Origin: Alphaproteobacteria bacterium
Lineage (GTDB): Bacteria; Pseudomonadota; Alphaproteobacteria; Rhodospirillales; WMHbin7
Direction: 5' to 3'
Assembly: GCA_015232335.1 (NCBI GenBank)
Contig: JADFZV010000002.1
Location: 110,148 to 174,147 of the forward strand
Length of the DNA stretch: 64,000 bases
In this document: positions 7,940 through 15,639 of the stretch, in pieces
Layout: every line of letters begins with the position of its first letter
How positions within the stretch are numbered: position 1 is the first letter of the stretch
Program-made: the position numbers and the translations under genes
The notes under the pieces: generated by a model
Database searches by the model: none
What the model saw: only the letters and a program-made list of their open reading frames with translations
Told to the model about the DNA's origin: nothing

Positions 7940-9304
7940 CTAACTCGCCTCGGGCAATTCCAGCCTGACGCACAGCCCTCCCAGGTCGGAATGCGTCAGC
8001 GTCAGGCGCCCGCCATAAGCTTCAGCCAGATCGAGGGCGATGGACAGGCCGAGCCCGCTTCCGGGTTTGCTTTCATCCAGGCGCTTGCCGCGCTCCAGCA
8101 CCTCGGGCCAACGCGCCTCGGGAATGCCCGGCCCGTCATCCTCGATCAGAACCAGCAGGCGTTCCTTTTCGCGACCAAGCGTTACCCTGATCGTCGAATC
8201 CGCCCAGATGAAGGCGTTTTCGATCAGAGTGCCCAACATCTCTTCCAGGTCCTGGCGCTCGCCGTGAAACCAGATATCCTTGAGCCCCTCCAGGGTGGCT
8301 TTCAGGGGACGCCCAGCATGCAGTCGCCCCATAACCTTTATGAGGCGCGAGCTGGTCTCGGCCAGTTCCGTGCGCTGGCCCAGCACCCCTTTGGCGGCGG
8401 CGATGCGAGCCCGTTTCAGATGGTGGGTGATGCTGTCATTCATTTCCCGGACCAGAAGTCCCAGCTTCTCGCGCTCGGGCTCGGGCAGGGTCTCGGCCTC
8501 GTTCTTAAGGGCGGCAAGGGGGGTCTTTAGGGCATGCGCCAGATTTCCGGCATGGGTCCGAGCCCGCTCTACAATCTTTGTATTATGCTCAAGCAATTCA
8601 TTTACTTCATCTGTCAATGGGCTGATTTCAGAAGGAAATACGCCATCTAGTCGATGAGACCTTCCCGCCCGGATATCAGCCAGAGCCAAGCGCAGACGCT
8701 GGAGCGGGCGCAAGCCCCAACCGACTTGAATCAGAATGGCCGCGATCAGTCCCACGCCCAGCAGAACGAAGGTGACGATCAGATGTCCCTGGAAATCCGC
8801 CGAGGCGACATTGATCCGATCCTGCGGTCCTGCCACCAGGAACATGGCCTGATGGACGCTTTCATCCAACTGCAAGGACTTGGCCAGGGCGCGTAAATGC
8901 TCGCCTCGGGGGCCGGTCAATTCAAAGGGGGTCGGTGGAATGGGGGTGGGAAGGTTGAGGTCGATATCCCAAAGCGAGCGAGACCGGGCGGCCTCCTCGC
9001 CCCTTTCGAAGATGATCCAGTACCAGCCGGAATAGGCCCGGGTAAAACGGGGATCGAGCGGCGGGCGGGCGATGTGAAGCTGGCCCTCGGCATTGAAGTC
9101 CGCCAGGGCAACCAGTTCCTCGATATGTCCCGCCAATTCGGCGTCGAAAGATTCCTGGGCATGCGTTCTGAAAAGCTGCGCCAGGATCAGGCCGGTCGCC
9201 ACCAGGGCGACAGCCAGCCACAGCCCGGCCAGAAGGACAAGGCGTTTGCGGATCGAAAAAGGAGACGAATCAGCCCTATCAGTTTGTTCTAGCGAAGGCT
9301 TCAC
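7940..9304 (-). CDS. Sensor histidine kinase (PhoQ/EnvZ-like layout)
   Basis: Inner-membrane sensor kinase. A first membrane helix (LVLLAGLWLAVALVATGLIL) is followed by a periplasmic region of roughly 130 residues, a second helix (FVLLGVGLIAAILIQVGWGL), a HAMP-like linker, and a dimerisation domain with the phospho-acceptor His in LAHALKTPLAAL. The ATPase domain shows LIENAF, DDGPGI and GSGLGLSI. I place the start at a GTG (9304) preceded by GGAG at good spacing, just after the regulator stop codon; the open frame extends to 9463 but that part overlaps the regulator gene. The GGAG lies in the 3' arm of a strong palindrome (9307-9340), so translation is probably coupled to the regulator. The partner regulator and a PepSY protein are immediately upstream. 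Signal unknown. Confidence 0.85.
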   Translation of the reverse strand: MKPSLEQTDRADSSPFSIRKRLVLLAGLWLAVALVATGLILAQLFRTHAQESFDAELAGHIEELVALADFNAEGQLHIARPPLDPRFTRAYSGWYWIIFERGEEAARSRSLWDIDLNLPTPIPPTPFELTGPRGEHLRALAKSLQLDESVHQAMFLVAGPQDRINVASADFQGHLIVTFVLLGVGLIAAILIQVGWGLRPLQRLRLALADIRAGRSHRLDGVFPSEISPLTDEVNELLEHNTKIVERARTHAGNLAHALKTPLAALKNEAETLPEPEREKLGLLVREMNDSITHHLKRARIAAAKGVLGQRTELAETSSRLIKVMGRLHAGRPLKATLEGLKDIWFHGERQDLEEMLGTLIENAFIWADSTIRVTLGREKERLLVLIEDDGPGIPEARWPEVLERGKRLDESKPGSGLGLSIALDLAEAYGGRLTLTHSDLGGLCVRLELPEAS

Positions 9305-9306
9305 AT

Positions 9307-9340
9307 TTAACTCCGCGTCACTTGAGTGACTCGGAGTTAA
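9307..9340. promoter_or_regulatory. 34-bp palindrome covering the regulator stop and kinase RBS
   Basis: Half-sites TTAACTCCG-x-GTCACT and AGTGAC-x-CGGAGTTAA meet around a TG centre; 15 of 17 positions per arm are complementary. In the minus-strand mRNA the hairpin contains the regulator UGA and hides the kinase GGAG in its 3' arm. It could couple kinase translation to ribosomes finishing the regulator, or be a DNA-binding site. Confidence 0.65.
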
Positions 9341-10016
9341 ACGATCCTGCGCTAGCGTCAGGATCGGCCATCCGGTAGCCTTGCCCGCGATGGGTATGAA
9401 TGAAACCTTCGCCGATCTTCTTGCGCAGCCGCCCGATGAAGACTTCGATGGTATTGGAATCACGGTCGAAATCCTGGGCGTAGACGTGTTCGGTCAGTTC
9501 CGTGCGCGAAACTATGCGGCCCTTGTGATGCAGCAGATAGGCCAATATCCGCACTTCATGGGCGGTCAGGGGCACGTCTTTTCCTGAAATCGTGCAGGTG
9601 CCCGAACGGGTGTCGAAGCTCAACTCGCCGCAATCCAGCGAGGAGGAGGCTTGTCCTGCCGAACGGCGGATCAGGGCGCGCAGGCGGGCCAGAAGCTCTT
9701 CGAGATGAAAGGGCTTGGCCAGATAATCGTCGGCACCCGCATCGAAACCGGCGACTTTCTCGCTCCAGGCATCTCTTGCGGTCAGGATCAGAACGGGGGT
9801 GGCGCGACCCGCCTTGCGCCATTCACGCAAGACGGAAACACCGTCTTTGATCGGCAGGCCCAAATCCAGCACGATGGCGTCATAAGGTTCGGTGTCGCCC
9901 AGGAAATGGCCTTCCTCGCCGTCAAAGGCCTGATCGACCGCGTAGCCCGCTTTTTCCAGGGCTTCCTTAAGCTGGGCGCTGAGGCGCTTGTCATCTTCAA
10001 CGACCAGGACGCGCAT
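9318..10016 (-). CDS. OmpR/PhoB-family response regulator
   Basis: A 232-residue transcription regulator. The receiver domain begins RVLVVEDDKRL and carries the phospho-acceptor Asp in IVLDLGLPIKDG, the Thr of LILTAR and the Lys of KPFHLEELLARL. The C-terminal winged helix shows LTAHEVRILAYLLHHKGRIVSR, the EVFIGRLRKKI recognition helix and IHTHRGQGYR. I choose the ATG at 10016, four bases after the PepSY stop, because the receiver starts there; an upstream in-frame extension to 10052 overlaps the PepSY gene and lacks homology. It is the middle gene of the PepSY-regulator-kinase operon. Its targets are unknown; the upstream intergenic region (10375-10556) is one candidate for autoregulation. 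Confidence 0.9.
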   Translation of the reverse strand: MRVLVVEDDKRLSAQLKEALEKAGYAVDQAFDGEEGHFLGDTEPYDAIVLDLGLPIKDGVSVLREWRKAGRATPVLILTARDAWSEKVAGFDAGADDYLAKPFHLEELLARLRALIRRSAGQASSSLDCGELSFDTRSGTCTISGKDVPLTAHEVRILAYLLHHKGRIVSRTELTEHVYAQDFDRDSNTIEVFIGRLRKKIGEGFIHTHRGQGYRMADPDASAGSFNSESLK

Positions 10017-10020
10017 GCGT

Positions 10021-10374
10021 TCAATCCTTGTCCTTGTCTTTGTCTTTTTCACCGGAGTCGTGAGGAGGTTTCATCTTTTCCTTCACCAGCTCAAGCGTTT
10101 TCGCGTCGAGATAGAGCTTGCGACGCCAGCCGTTCTTGGTGATCAGCTTGATCTCATAGACGTAGCGGCCGTATTCGTGCTCCATCTTGGCGTCGAGCAT
10201 GTGGCCTTCATATTCCTTCTCGACCTTGGCGATGGCGTCGGAAAGGGGCCGGATGTCGCCCCGCTTGACCGCTTCGCGGGCCTGTTTCTGCTCGGAGGAA
10301 TCGGCCAGCACGGCGCCGGACGATGCAGGCGCCAAAAGGGCAGTCAAAACGGCAAAGGCAAGGAATCGATTCAT
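10021..10374 (-). CDS. Exported PepSY-domain protein with a Lys-Asp tail
   Basis: About 117 residues, with a signal peptide (MNRFLAFAVL, cleavage near VLAD) and a PepSY-like core: VEKEYEGHMLDAKMEHEYGRYVYEIKLITKN followed by WRRKLYLDAKTLELVKEK is the usual strand-rich PepSY pattern. It ends in a highly charged GEKDKDKDKD tail. Small PepSY proteins are frequently encoded next to two-component systems, where they are thought to be targets or signal partners. I prefer the ATG at 10374 (AAGGTG upstream) over a GTG six bases earlier. It is first in the operon with the regulator (4-base gap) and the kinase, divergent from the nif operon. Confidence 0.8.
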   Translation of the reverse strand: MNRFLAFAVLTALLAPASSGAVLADSSEQKQAREAVKRGDIRPLSDAIAKVEKEYEGHMLDAKMEHEYGRYVYEIKLITKNGWRRKLYLDAKTLELVKEKMKPPHDSGEKDKDKDKD

Positions 10375-10434
10375 GATCACCTTTTTATCATGGCCTTTCT
10401 GAACGCGGGCTGAAAAAACCGCCGGTCTGTCGCA

Positions 10435-10454
10435 AAGCCGACGATTGTCGGCTT
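10435..10454. repeat. Perfect 8-bp stem hairpin in the divergent nif promoter region
   Basis: AAGCCGAC (10435-10442), loop GATT, GTCGGCTT (10447-10454). No T-run follows. It lies about 50 bases upstream of the sigma-54-type promoter and about 60 upstream of the PepSY start on the other strand. Next to it, TGT-N10-ACG at 10428-10443 is one base off the NifA activator site TGT-N10-ACA. Confidence 0.4.
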
Positions 10455-10504
10455 CCCGTCACCCAGCGACAAACTTCATATCAATAATTACAAAGACTTA
10501 TAAG

Positions 10505-10519
10505 TGGCACGGCCTTTGA
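10505..10519 (+). promoter_or_regulatory. Sigma-54-type promoter of the nifV-nifW operon
   Basis: TGGCACGGCCTTTGA matches the -24/-12 consensus TGGCACG-N4-TTGCA, with a perfect -24 half and A in place of C in the -12 dinucleotide. It ends 37 bases before the first ATG at 10557, a sensible leader. Sigma-54 with NifA drives most nif operons in proteobacteria, so the location is apt. Confidence 0.7.
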
Positions 10520-10556
10520 AAGAGAGGGGTCAGGATCATCAACCCGGAGGCTGTCC

Positions 10557-10883
10557 ATGCTGGTTCTGACCGAAAGCGCCATTGGCGCCATTAAAAATCT
10601 GATGGATGGGGCAGGCGAGGCCAATGGCGGTCTTCGCATCATGGTGGCTTCGGGCGGCTGTTCGGGCTTTCGCTACAGCATGGGTATTGACGAGGCCCCT
10701 CAGGAGGGCGACCGCGTCTACCGTTTCGGCGAGGTGCGCGTTTTCGTTGATGCCACAAGCCTGCCCTTGCTGACAGGGGTCAATGTCGATTTCGTCGAGG
10801 ATTTAAGCGGCTCGGGCTTTGTTTTCGAGAATCCCAACGCCGCCGGGAAATGCGGCTGCGGCCAGTCCTTCAGTTGCGGATGA
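10557..10883 (+). CDS. IscA/HesB-type iron-sulfur carrier, nif-associated
   Basis: A 108-residue A-type carrier that delivers or stores Fe-S clusters for target apo-proteins. The three conserved cysteines are present: Cys35 in GGCSGFRY, and Cys99 and Cys101 in KCGCGQSF, plus an extra Cys107 at the end. It has a strong GGAGG site 8 bases before the ATG. It is the first gene behind the sigma-54-type promoter and overlaps nifV by ATGA, so it is probably the nif-specific version (called IscA-nif or NifIscA) feeding nitrogenase maturation rather than the housekeeping protein. Confidence 0.88.
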   Translation: MLVLTESAIGAIKNLMDGAGEANGGLRIMVASGGCSGFRYSMGIDEAPQEGDRVYRFGEVRVFVDATSLPLLTGVNVDFVEDLSGSGFVFENPNAAGKCGCGQSFSCG

Positions 10884-12064
10884 CGCCGATGGTCAAGATC
10901 AACGACACGACCCTAAGAGACGGCGAACAAACGGCGGGTGTCGCCTTTACCGTGCCCGAGAAACTGGCAATCGCCAGGGCGTTGGATGCCGCCGGTGTGC
11001 CCGAGCTTGAAATCGGCATTCCCGCCATGGGCGAGGAGGAGTGCCAGGGCATTAGCACCATCTTGAATGCGGGACTTAAGGCTCGCTTGATCGGCTGGTG
11101 CCGCTTGAAGGACGAGGATGTCGGCGCCGCCATCGCTGTGGGGCTTTCCAGTGTGCATCTGACGCTTCCGGTTTCCGATGTGCAGCTTTCCCTGAAACTG
11201 GGGATTGGCCGGATGGAGTTGCTGGCCGAGATGACGCGGCTGATCAAGACCTGCACGGCTCTTGGGCTAGAGGTCAGCATCGGAGCCGAGGATGCATCCA
11301 GGGCCGATTTGGCCTTCGTGACCGAGGTGGCGCTGGCTGCCCGGGACGCCGGGGCCAGACGTTTTCGATTTGCCGATACGCTGGGCCTGCTCGATCCCTT
11401 CGCCACCCGGGAGATCTTTCAGACCCTGCGTCAAGCCGTTGGTCCGGCATTCGAGTTGGAAATCCATGCCCATGACGATCTGGGGCTGGCCAATGCCAAT
11501 TCCCTGGCTGCCATCAAGGGCGGGGCCAGCCATGTCAGCACCACGGTCAACGGCCTGGGCGAGCGGGCGGGCAATGCGCCGCTAGAAGAAGTGGTGATGG
11601 CCCTTGGGCATCTCTATGGCATCGAAACGGGTATCGATACGCATCAATTGCCCGCCATTTCGGCCCTGGTGGCCCAGGCCTCGGGGCGCCCGGTTCCGCT
11701 AGCCAAAAGCATCGTTGGCGACAATGTCTTCACCCACGAGGCGGGCATTCATGTCCAGGGCCTGCTCAAGAACCGCGCCAGCTATGAGGGAATCGATCCG
11801 CATTCGCTTGGGCGCGAACATCGCTTCGTTCTGGGCAAGCATTCTGGTTTGGCTTCGGTGCGCGAGGCCTATTCGGGACTGGGCCTTGTTCTGGGCGATG
11901 AGCAGGCGCGGGCGATTTTGGCCCGTATCCGCCACTTTGCCGTGGCTGCCAAGCACGCTCCGGGACGCACCGAACTCGACCGCTTTTTCAAAGAAACGCT
12001 GCGCGTTCCGGTCCAGGTGCAAGCCCTTGGCCATATCGGCCCGCAGACCAGCCTGCCGATCTGA
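10880..12064 (+). CDS. nifV: Homocitrate synthase
   Basis: Condenses acetyl-CoA with 2-oxoglutarate to homocitrate, the organic ligand of the nitrogenase iron-molybdenum cofactor. The protein opens with [20 protein letters not shown], the active-site motif of the alpha-isopropylmalate/homocitrate synthase family. It also has [14 protein letters not shown] with metal-binding His residues, [18 protein letters not shown] and EAGIHVQG. From the ATG at 10880, which overlaps the upstream stop, it is 394 residues, right for NifV; the longer LeuA-type regulatory domain is absent. The nif promoter context and the following nifW separate it from leucine synthesis genes. Confidence 0.94.
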   Translation: MTPMVKINDTTLRDGEQTAGVAFTVPEKLAIARALDAAGVPELEIGIPAMGEEECQGISTILNAGLKARLIGWCRLKDEDVGAAIAVGLSSVHLTLPVSDVQLSLKLGIGRMELLAEMTRLIKTCTALGLEVSIGAEDASRADLAFVTEVALAARDAGARRFRFADTLGLLDPFATREIFQTLRQAVGPAFELEIHAHDDLGLANANSLAAIKGGASHVSTTVNGLGERAGNAPLEEVVMALGHLYGIETGIDTHQLPAISALVAQASGRPVPLAKSIVGDNVFTHEAGIHVQGLLKNRASYEGIDPHSLGREHRFVLGKHSGLASVREAYSGLGLVLGDEQARAILARIRHFAVAAKHAPGRTELDRFFKETLRVPVQVQALGHIGPQTSLPI

Positions 12065-12075
12065 AGGAGACTTCC

Positions 12076-12414
12076 ATGTGCGATATGACGATCGAGCTTA
12101 AGGACCTTTCCTCGGCCGAGGATTTCTTCCAGGAACTCGATGTGCCGTTCGAGCCATCGCGCCTGAATGTGGCGCGCCTGCATATCCTCAAGGAGTTCCA
12201 CAACCGGATGAATGCGGCCGAACTGGCGGGCGAGAAGATGAACCGTCCCCTGGCCCGCAGGCTTTTGGCCGACTCCTACGAAAAATTCACCGGCATCGAT
12301 CCCCGGCAGGCCAAGCTGTTCAAGGTGTTCGAGGGCAGCGGTTGCGGCTCAGGATTGCAGGGCTCGGGGCGCGGTTTCGTGGGGCTTGATCAGATCGCGG
12401 TCAGAAAAGCCTAA
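12076..12414 (+). CDS. nifW: Nitrogenase-stabilising protein NifW
   Basis: A 112-residue cytoplasmic protein associated with protection of the MoFe protein from oxygen and with its maturation. It has the family pattern: FFQELDVPFEPSRLNVARLHILKEFHNRM near the start and a YEKFTG...KLFKVFEG segment toward the end. The Gly/Ser-rich C-terminal tail (GCGSGLQGSGRGF) is unusual but short. It starts 11 bases after nifV with a GAAGGAGA site and is the last gene of the operon. Its stop codon overlaps the stop of the converging receiver gene, leaving no room for a separate terminator. Confidence 0.92.
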   Translation: MCDMTIELKDLSSAEDFFQELDVPFEPSRLNVARLHILKEFHNRMNAAELAGEKMNRPLARRLLADSYEKFTGIDPRQAKLFKVFEGSGCGSGLQGSGRGFVGLDQIAVRKA

Positions 12415-12821
12415 CCCGCAAAACCGATCACCTGCTTGATCTCCAGAACGAGCTGTTCCGATGAAATCGGCTTGGTCAGAATTCTTGCTGCCCCGGCTTG
12501 TTTGGCGACATCGAGAACGAAGGCATCCTTTTCGCCCGTCAATAACAGAACGGGTATTTGGTAATAGGGTTTTTCCTTGTCGCGCCGGACACGGTTGACG
12601 AACTCCATTCCGTCCATCTTATCCATGTACAGATCGCACAGAATGACATCGGGCAGGCTGTTCTGCGTTTTGTTCAAGAGTTCGATCGCTTGCTCGCCGT
12701 TCTCGGCCTCGCTGATTCCGGAAATCCCGCCGCGGCTCAAAAGCTGGCGAATGATTCCACGCATGGATTTCTGATCGTCGATGATGAGAACGTGAAAAGG
12801 AAGGCTGTCGCTCGGAGGCAC
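12411..12821 (-). CDS. Single-domain CheY-like response regulator
   Basis: A stand-alone receiver of about 136 residues: FHVLIIDDQKSMR, the phospho-acceptor Asp in VILCDLYMDKMDG, Thr in LLLTGEKDA and Lys in LTKPISSEQL. No output domain is fused, so it should act by protein contact like CheY. The open frame continues upstream to 13004, but that extension lacks homology and overlaps the divergent glycosyltransferase. I place the start at the GTG at 12821, about 13 residues before the first strand, with moderate confidence. No cognate kinase is adjacent. Confidence 0.8.
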   Translation of the reverse strand: MPPSDSLPFHVLIIDDQKSMRGIIRQLLSRGGISGISEAENGEQAIELLNKTQNSLPDVILCDLYMDKMDGMEFVNRVRRDKEKPYYQIPVLLLTGEKDAFVLDVAKQAGAARILTKPISSEQLVLEIKQVIGFAG

Positions 12822-12984
12822 CGTTTTTCCCTGTTTATCTGGTATTTGTCTAAGAATGCTAGCAGCCCTTTCGTCTATAAGAAAGTATTTCCTTGGTACG
12901 GTTGGACAAACATGATTTGTTGCGTTGCCGTCCGGGCACCTATTCGCTAATCTTCCAAGGGTCTGATCCTTGCCAAGGGGCTTC

Positions 12985-13908
12985 ATGCGCATCGCCGTTC
13001 TCATTCCCTGCTATAACGAGGAAGCCGCCATCTCGCAGACGGTTGCGGATTTCAAGAAGGCGTTGCCGGGTGCCATCGTCTATGTCTATGACAACAACTC
13101 CAAGGATCGCACGGTCGAGCTGGCCCGCGCAGCGGGTGCAGTGGTGCGTTCTGAACCCTTGCAAGGCAAGGGGCATGTTGTCAGGCGCATGTTCGCCGAT
13201 ATCGAGGCCGACATTTATGTGATGACGGATGGCGACGCCACCTATCACGCAAATAGCGCGCCTGCCATGATTCAAAAGCTGATCGACGAGCATCTCGACA
13301 TGGTGGTGGGGACGCGCCTGCATACCGACGAGGCGGGGGCCTTTCGCGCCGGTCATCAGTTGGGCAATCACCTGATCACGGGAACGGTGGCCTGGCTGTT
13401 CGGCGACCGCTTCAAGGACATGCTGTCGGGCTTTCGCGTCTTTTCGCGTCGCTTCGCCAAATCCTTTCCGGCCCTGTCCAAAGGTTTCGAAACTGAGACC
13501 GAGCTTGCCGTGCATGCGCTGTCGCTCAACATGCCGGTGGCCGAGGTCGAAACCCCCTATTTCGCCCGCCCGCCCGGATCGGTCAGCAAGCTCAATACCT
13601 ATCGCGATGGTTGGCGCATTTTGAAAATGATCATTGCCTTGACCAAGGAGGAGCGGCCGCTTTTTTTCTTCGGCACGCTCTCGGCCCTGATGGCTGCGGG
13701 GGCCGTGCTTTTGATGGTGCCTGTTCTGTTGACCTATCTTGAAACCGGTTTGGTGCCGCGTTTTCCCACCGCTATCCTGGCCGCCAGCATCATGATTCTG
13801 GCCTTTCTGTCTCTGGCTTCGGGCTTCATTCTCGACAACGTCACCTGCGGCAGACGCGAGATCAAGCGGATGATCTATCTCTCCCACCCGGCACCGGGCG
13901 AGGGGTAG
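12985..13908 (+). CDS. Family 2 glycosyltransferase with C-terminal membrane helices
   Basis: A 307-residue enzyme opening directly with MRIAVLIPCYNEE, the GT2 nucleotide-sugar fold, followed by VYDNNSKDRT, the DxD-type metal motif in MTDGDATY and the acceptor-side segment near DMLSGFRVFSRR. Two C-terminal hydrophobic helices (about 228-250 and 262-285) anchor it. This is the layout of polyprenyl-phosphate sugar transferases (DPM1/GtrB-like). I choose the ATG at 12985, preceded by AAGGGG, over an in-frame TTG five codons earlier. It is first of a three-gene unit with a GT-C-like membrane protein and a GH17 protein, so it probably supplies a lipid-linked sugar to the next gene product. Confidence 0.85.
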   Translation: MRIAVLIPCYNEEAAISQTVADFKKALPGAIVYVYDNNSKDRTVELARAAGAVVRSEPLQGKGHVVRRMFADIEADIYVMTDGDATYHANSAPAMIQKLIDEHLDMVVGTRLHTDEAGAFRAGHQLGNHLITGTVAWLFGDRFKDMLSGFRVFSRRFAKSFPALSKGFETETELAVHALSLNMPVAEVETPYFARPPGSVSKLNTYRDGWRILKMIIALTKEERPLFFFGTLSALMAAGAVLLMVPVLLTYLETGLVPRFPTAILAASIMILAFLSLASGFILDNVTCGRREIKRMIYLSHPAPGEG

Positions 13909-13974
13909 GCAGGCTTGCGGGAAAGACCGATCATACGCTAGAAAGCCGGTTCAAGCCCTGATAGTCTCCCCCCC

Positions 13975-15633
13975 ATGAGTCTGAAGAGCGATCTTCCCCC
14001 CAAACAGTCCGGATCGCCGCTCCATTGGAGCGGCGAGGTTTATGACGACATGGGCATCGCCCTTCTGGTGGCGGCGCTGCTTCTGGTGGGGCTTGTTTTC
14101 CAAGATTACGGAATCTCGCATGACGAGGCGGTGCAGAACGAATATGGCAAGATGATTCTGGCCTATTACACCTCGTTCTTTCAGGATCGCTCGGCCCTGG
14201 AATATCTGGACCTCTTCCATTACGGCGGATTCTTCGATCTGCTGGCTGCCATCTTGAACGCGTTCTCGCCCCTGGGCGTTTTCGAAACCCGCCATTTGCT
14301 GGGCGGTGTGCTGGGGGTGGTCGGATTGGCTGGGGCTTGGCGGCTGGGGCGCCTTCTGGGCGGCGAGCGGGCCGGTGTCCTGGCCTTGACCCTGCTGGCC
14401 CTGACTCCGCCCTTCTGGGGGCACATGTTCAACAATCCCAAGGACGCGCCCTTCGCTTCCGCCATGCTGTGGACGCTCTATTACCTGTGCCGTTTCGTTT
14501 CGGAATCGCCAACCCCCTCGCGCTCGGCCCGCATCGGTTTCGGCATAGCCCTTGGCATTGCCCTGTCCATCCGTGCGGGCGCTCTGCTCATGCTGTTCTA
14601 TTTGGGGGTTGGTCTGTGCCTGCGTCTGCTGGGGCCTTTCACGCGCTTTAAAAGTTTTAGTCTATTGGGGCGCGAAGCATGGGTCATGCTGCGCTCGATT
14701 GCGCTGCCGCTGGTTATTGCCTATGGCGTGATGGCCTTCTTCTGGCCCTGGTCCTATCAGGGACTGCTTAATCCCCTTCTGGCCCTGCTGGGCTTTTCCA
14801 CGCTGGGCATCGGCATCACCACCTGGATGAACGGGCAGCCCTACAGCGCTGACCATTTGCCCTCGTCTTACATTCCCGCCTATCTGACGGTGACCCTGCC
14901 CGAGATCGTTCTGGCGGGTCTGGTCCTGGCTTTCGTGATGTTCCTGGTTTGGCTGAAGGATCAGCGCCACGGCCTGCGCCTTCCCCAAGGCACGATGAAT
15001 TTCTTTCTGACGGCCCTTGCCGCCTTGTTCCCGCTTCTGCTTTTCGTGCTGATGCGTCCCACCGCCTATAACGGACTGCGCCATTTCCTGTTCGTCGTCC
15101 CCCCTTTGGCCATTCTTGCCGCCGTCGCTCTCGACCGGCTTTGGGAAAGCCTATGGCGCCTTCATCATTGGGCGGGCAGGGGATTCTTCGTTTCCCTGAT
15201 GGCCTGTCTGGTTGCCCTTCTCTGGCAAATGGCGCAACTGCACCCGCACCAATATATCTACTACAACCGTCTGGTGGGCGGGGTGGCCGGTGCCGACGGA
15301 AAGTGGGAAATCGATTATTGGAGCAATTCCTTGAGGGAAGCCTCGCTGGCTCTGGCCGATTTCGTCGAGAACGAGCAGCGCGAGCTGGGCGGCGAGCCCA
15401 GAACCTGGAAGGTCATGGTTTGCGGACACGCCCTTTCCGCCTATTATTACTTCCCGCCGAATTTGGTTTTTACCAAGAAGCAGGAAGAGGCTGATTTCAT
15501 GATCATGTACACGGTCATCAATTGCGAGAGCTATTTCGAAGGGCGGACCATCGCCAAGGTCCAGCGCTTCGGCGTACCTCTGGCCGTGGTCAGGGATCGG
15601 CGCTATTTGTCCATTCGCGGCGTCGGGCGGTAA
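13975..15633 (+). CDS. Multi-span GT-C-like membrane glycosyltransferase
   Basis: A 552-residue integral membrane protein with about ten or eleven hydrophobic helices. Near the N-terminus, after the first helix, is DYGISHDEAVQ; an acidic pair there in the first outer loop is the catalytic signature of GT-C enzymes (PMT/ArnT type), which transfer sugars from polyprenyl-phosphate carriers on the periplasmic side. Later loops are rich in aromatic residues (YYNRLVGG, DYWSNSLRE). It begins 66 bases after the GT2 gene and ends 6 bases before the GH17 gene. The natural reading is that GT2 makes a lipid-phosphate sugar and this protein transfers it. Acceptor unknown. Confidence 0.7.
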   Translation: MSLKSDLPPKQSGSPLHWSGEVYDDMGIALLVAALLLVGLVFQDYGISHDEAVQNEYGKMILAYYTSFFQDRSALEYLDLFHYGGFFDLLAAILNAFSPLGVFETRHLLGGVLGVVGLAGAWRLGRLLGGERAGVLALTLLALTPPFWGHMFNNPKDAPFASAMLWTLYYLCRFVSESPTPSRSARIGFGIALGIALSIRAGALLMLFYLGVGLCLRLLGPFTRFKSFSLLGREAWVMLRSIALPLVIAYGVMAFFWPWSYQGLLNPLLALLGFSTLGIGITTWMNGQPYSADHLPSSYIPAYLTVTLPEIVLAGLVLAFVMFLVWLKDQRHGLRLPQGTMNFFLTALAALFPLLLFVLMRPTAYNGLRHFLFVVPPLAILAAVALDRLWESLWRLHHWAGRGFFVSLMACLVALLWQMAQLHPHQYIYYNRLVGGVAGADGKWEIDYWSNSLREASLALADFVENEQRELGGEPRTWKVMVCGHALSAYYYFPPNLVFTKKQEEADFMIMYTVINCESYFEGRTIAKVQRFGVPLAVVRDRRYLSIRGVGR

Positions 15634-15639
15634 CCGGTC

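Noticed and set aside
10435..10454. Hairpin as a rho-independent terminator for the nif or PepSY side
   Set aside because: There is no T-run on either strand after the stem, so it was kept only as a structural repeat.
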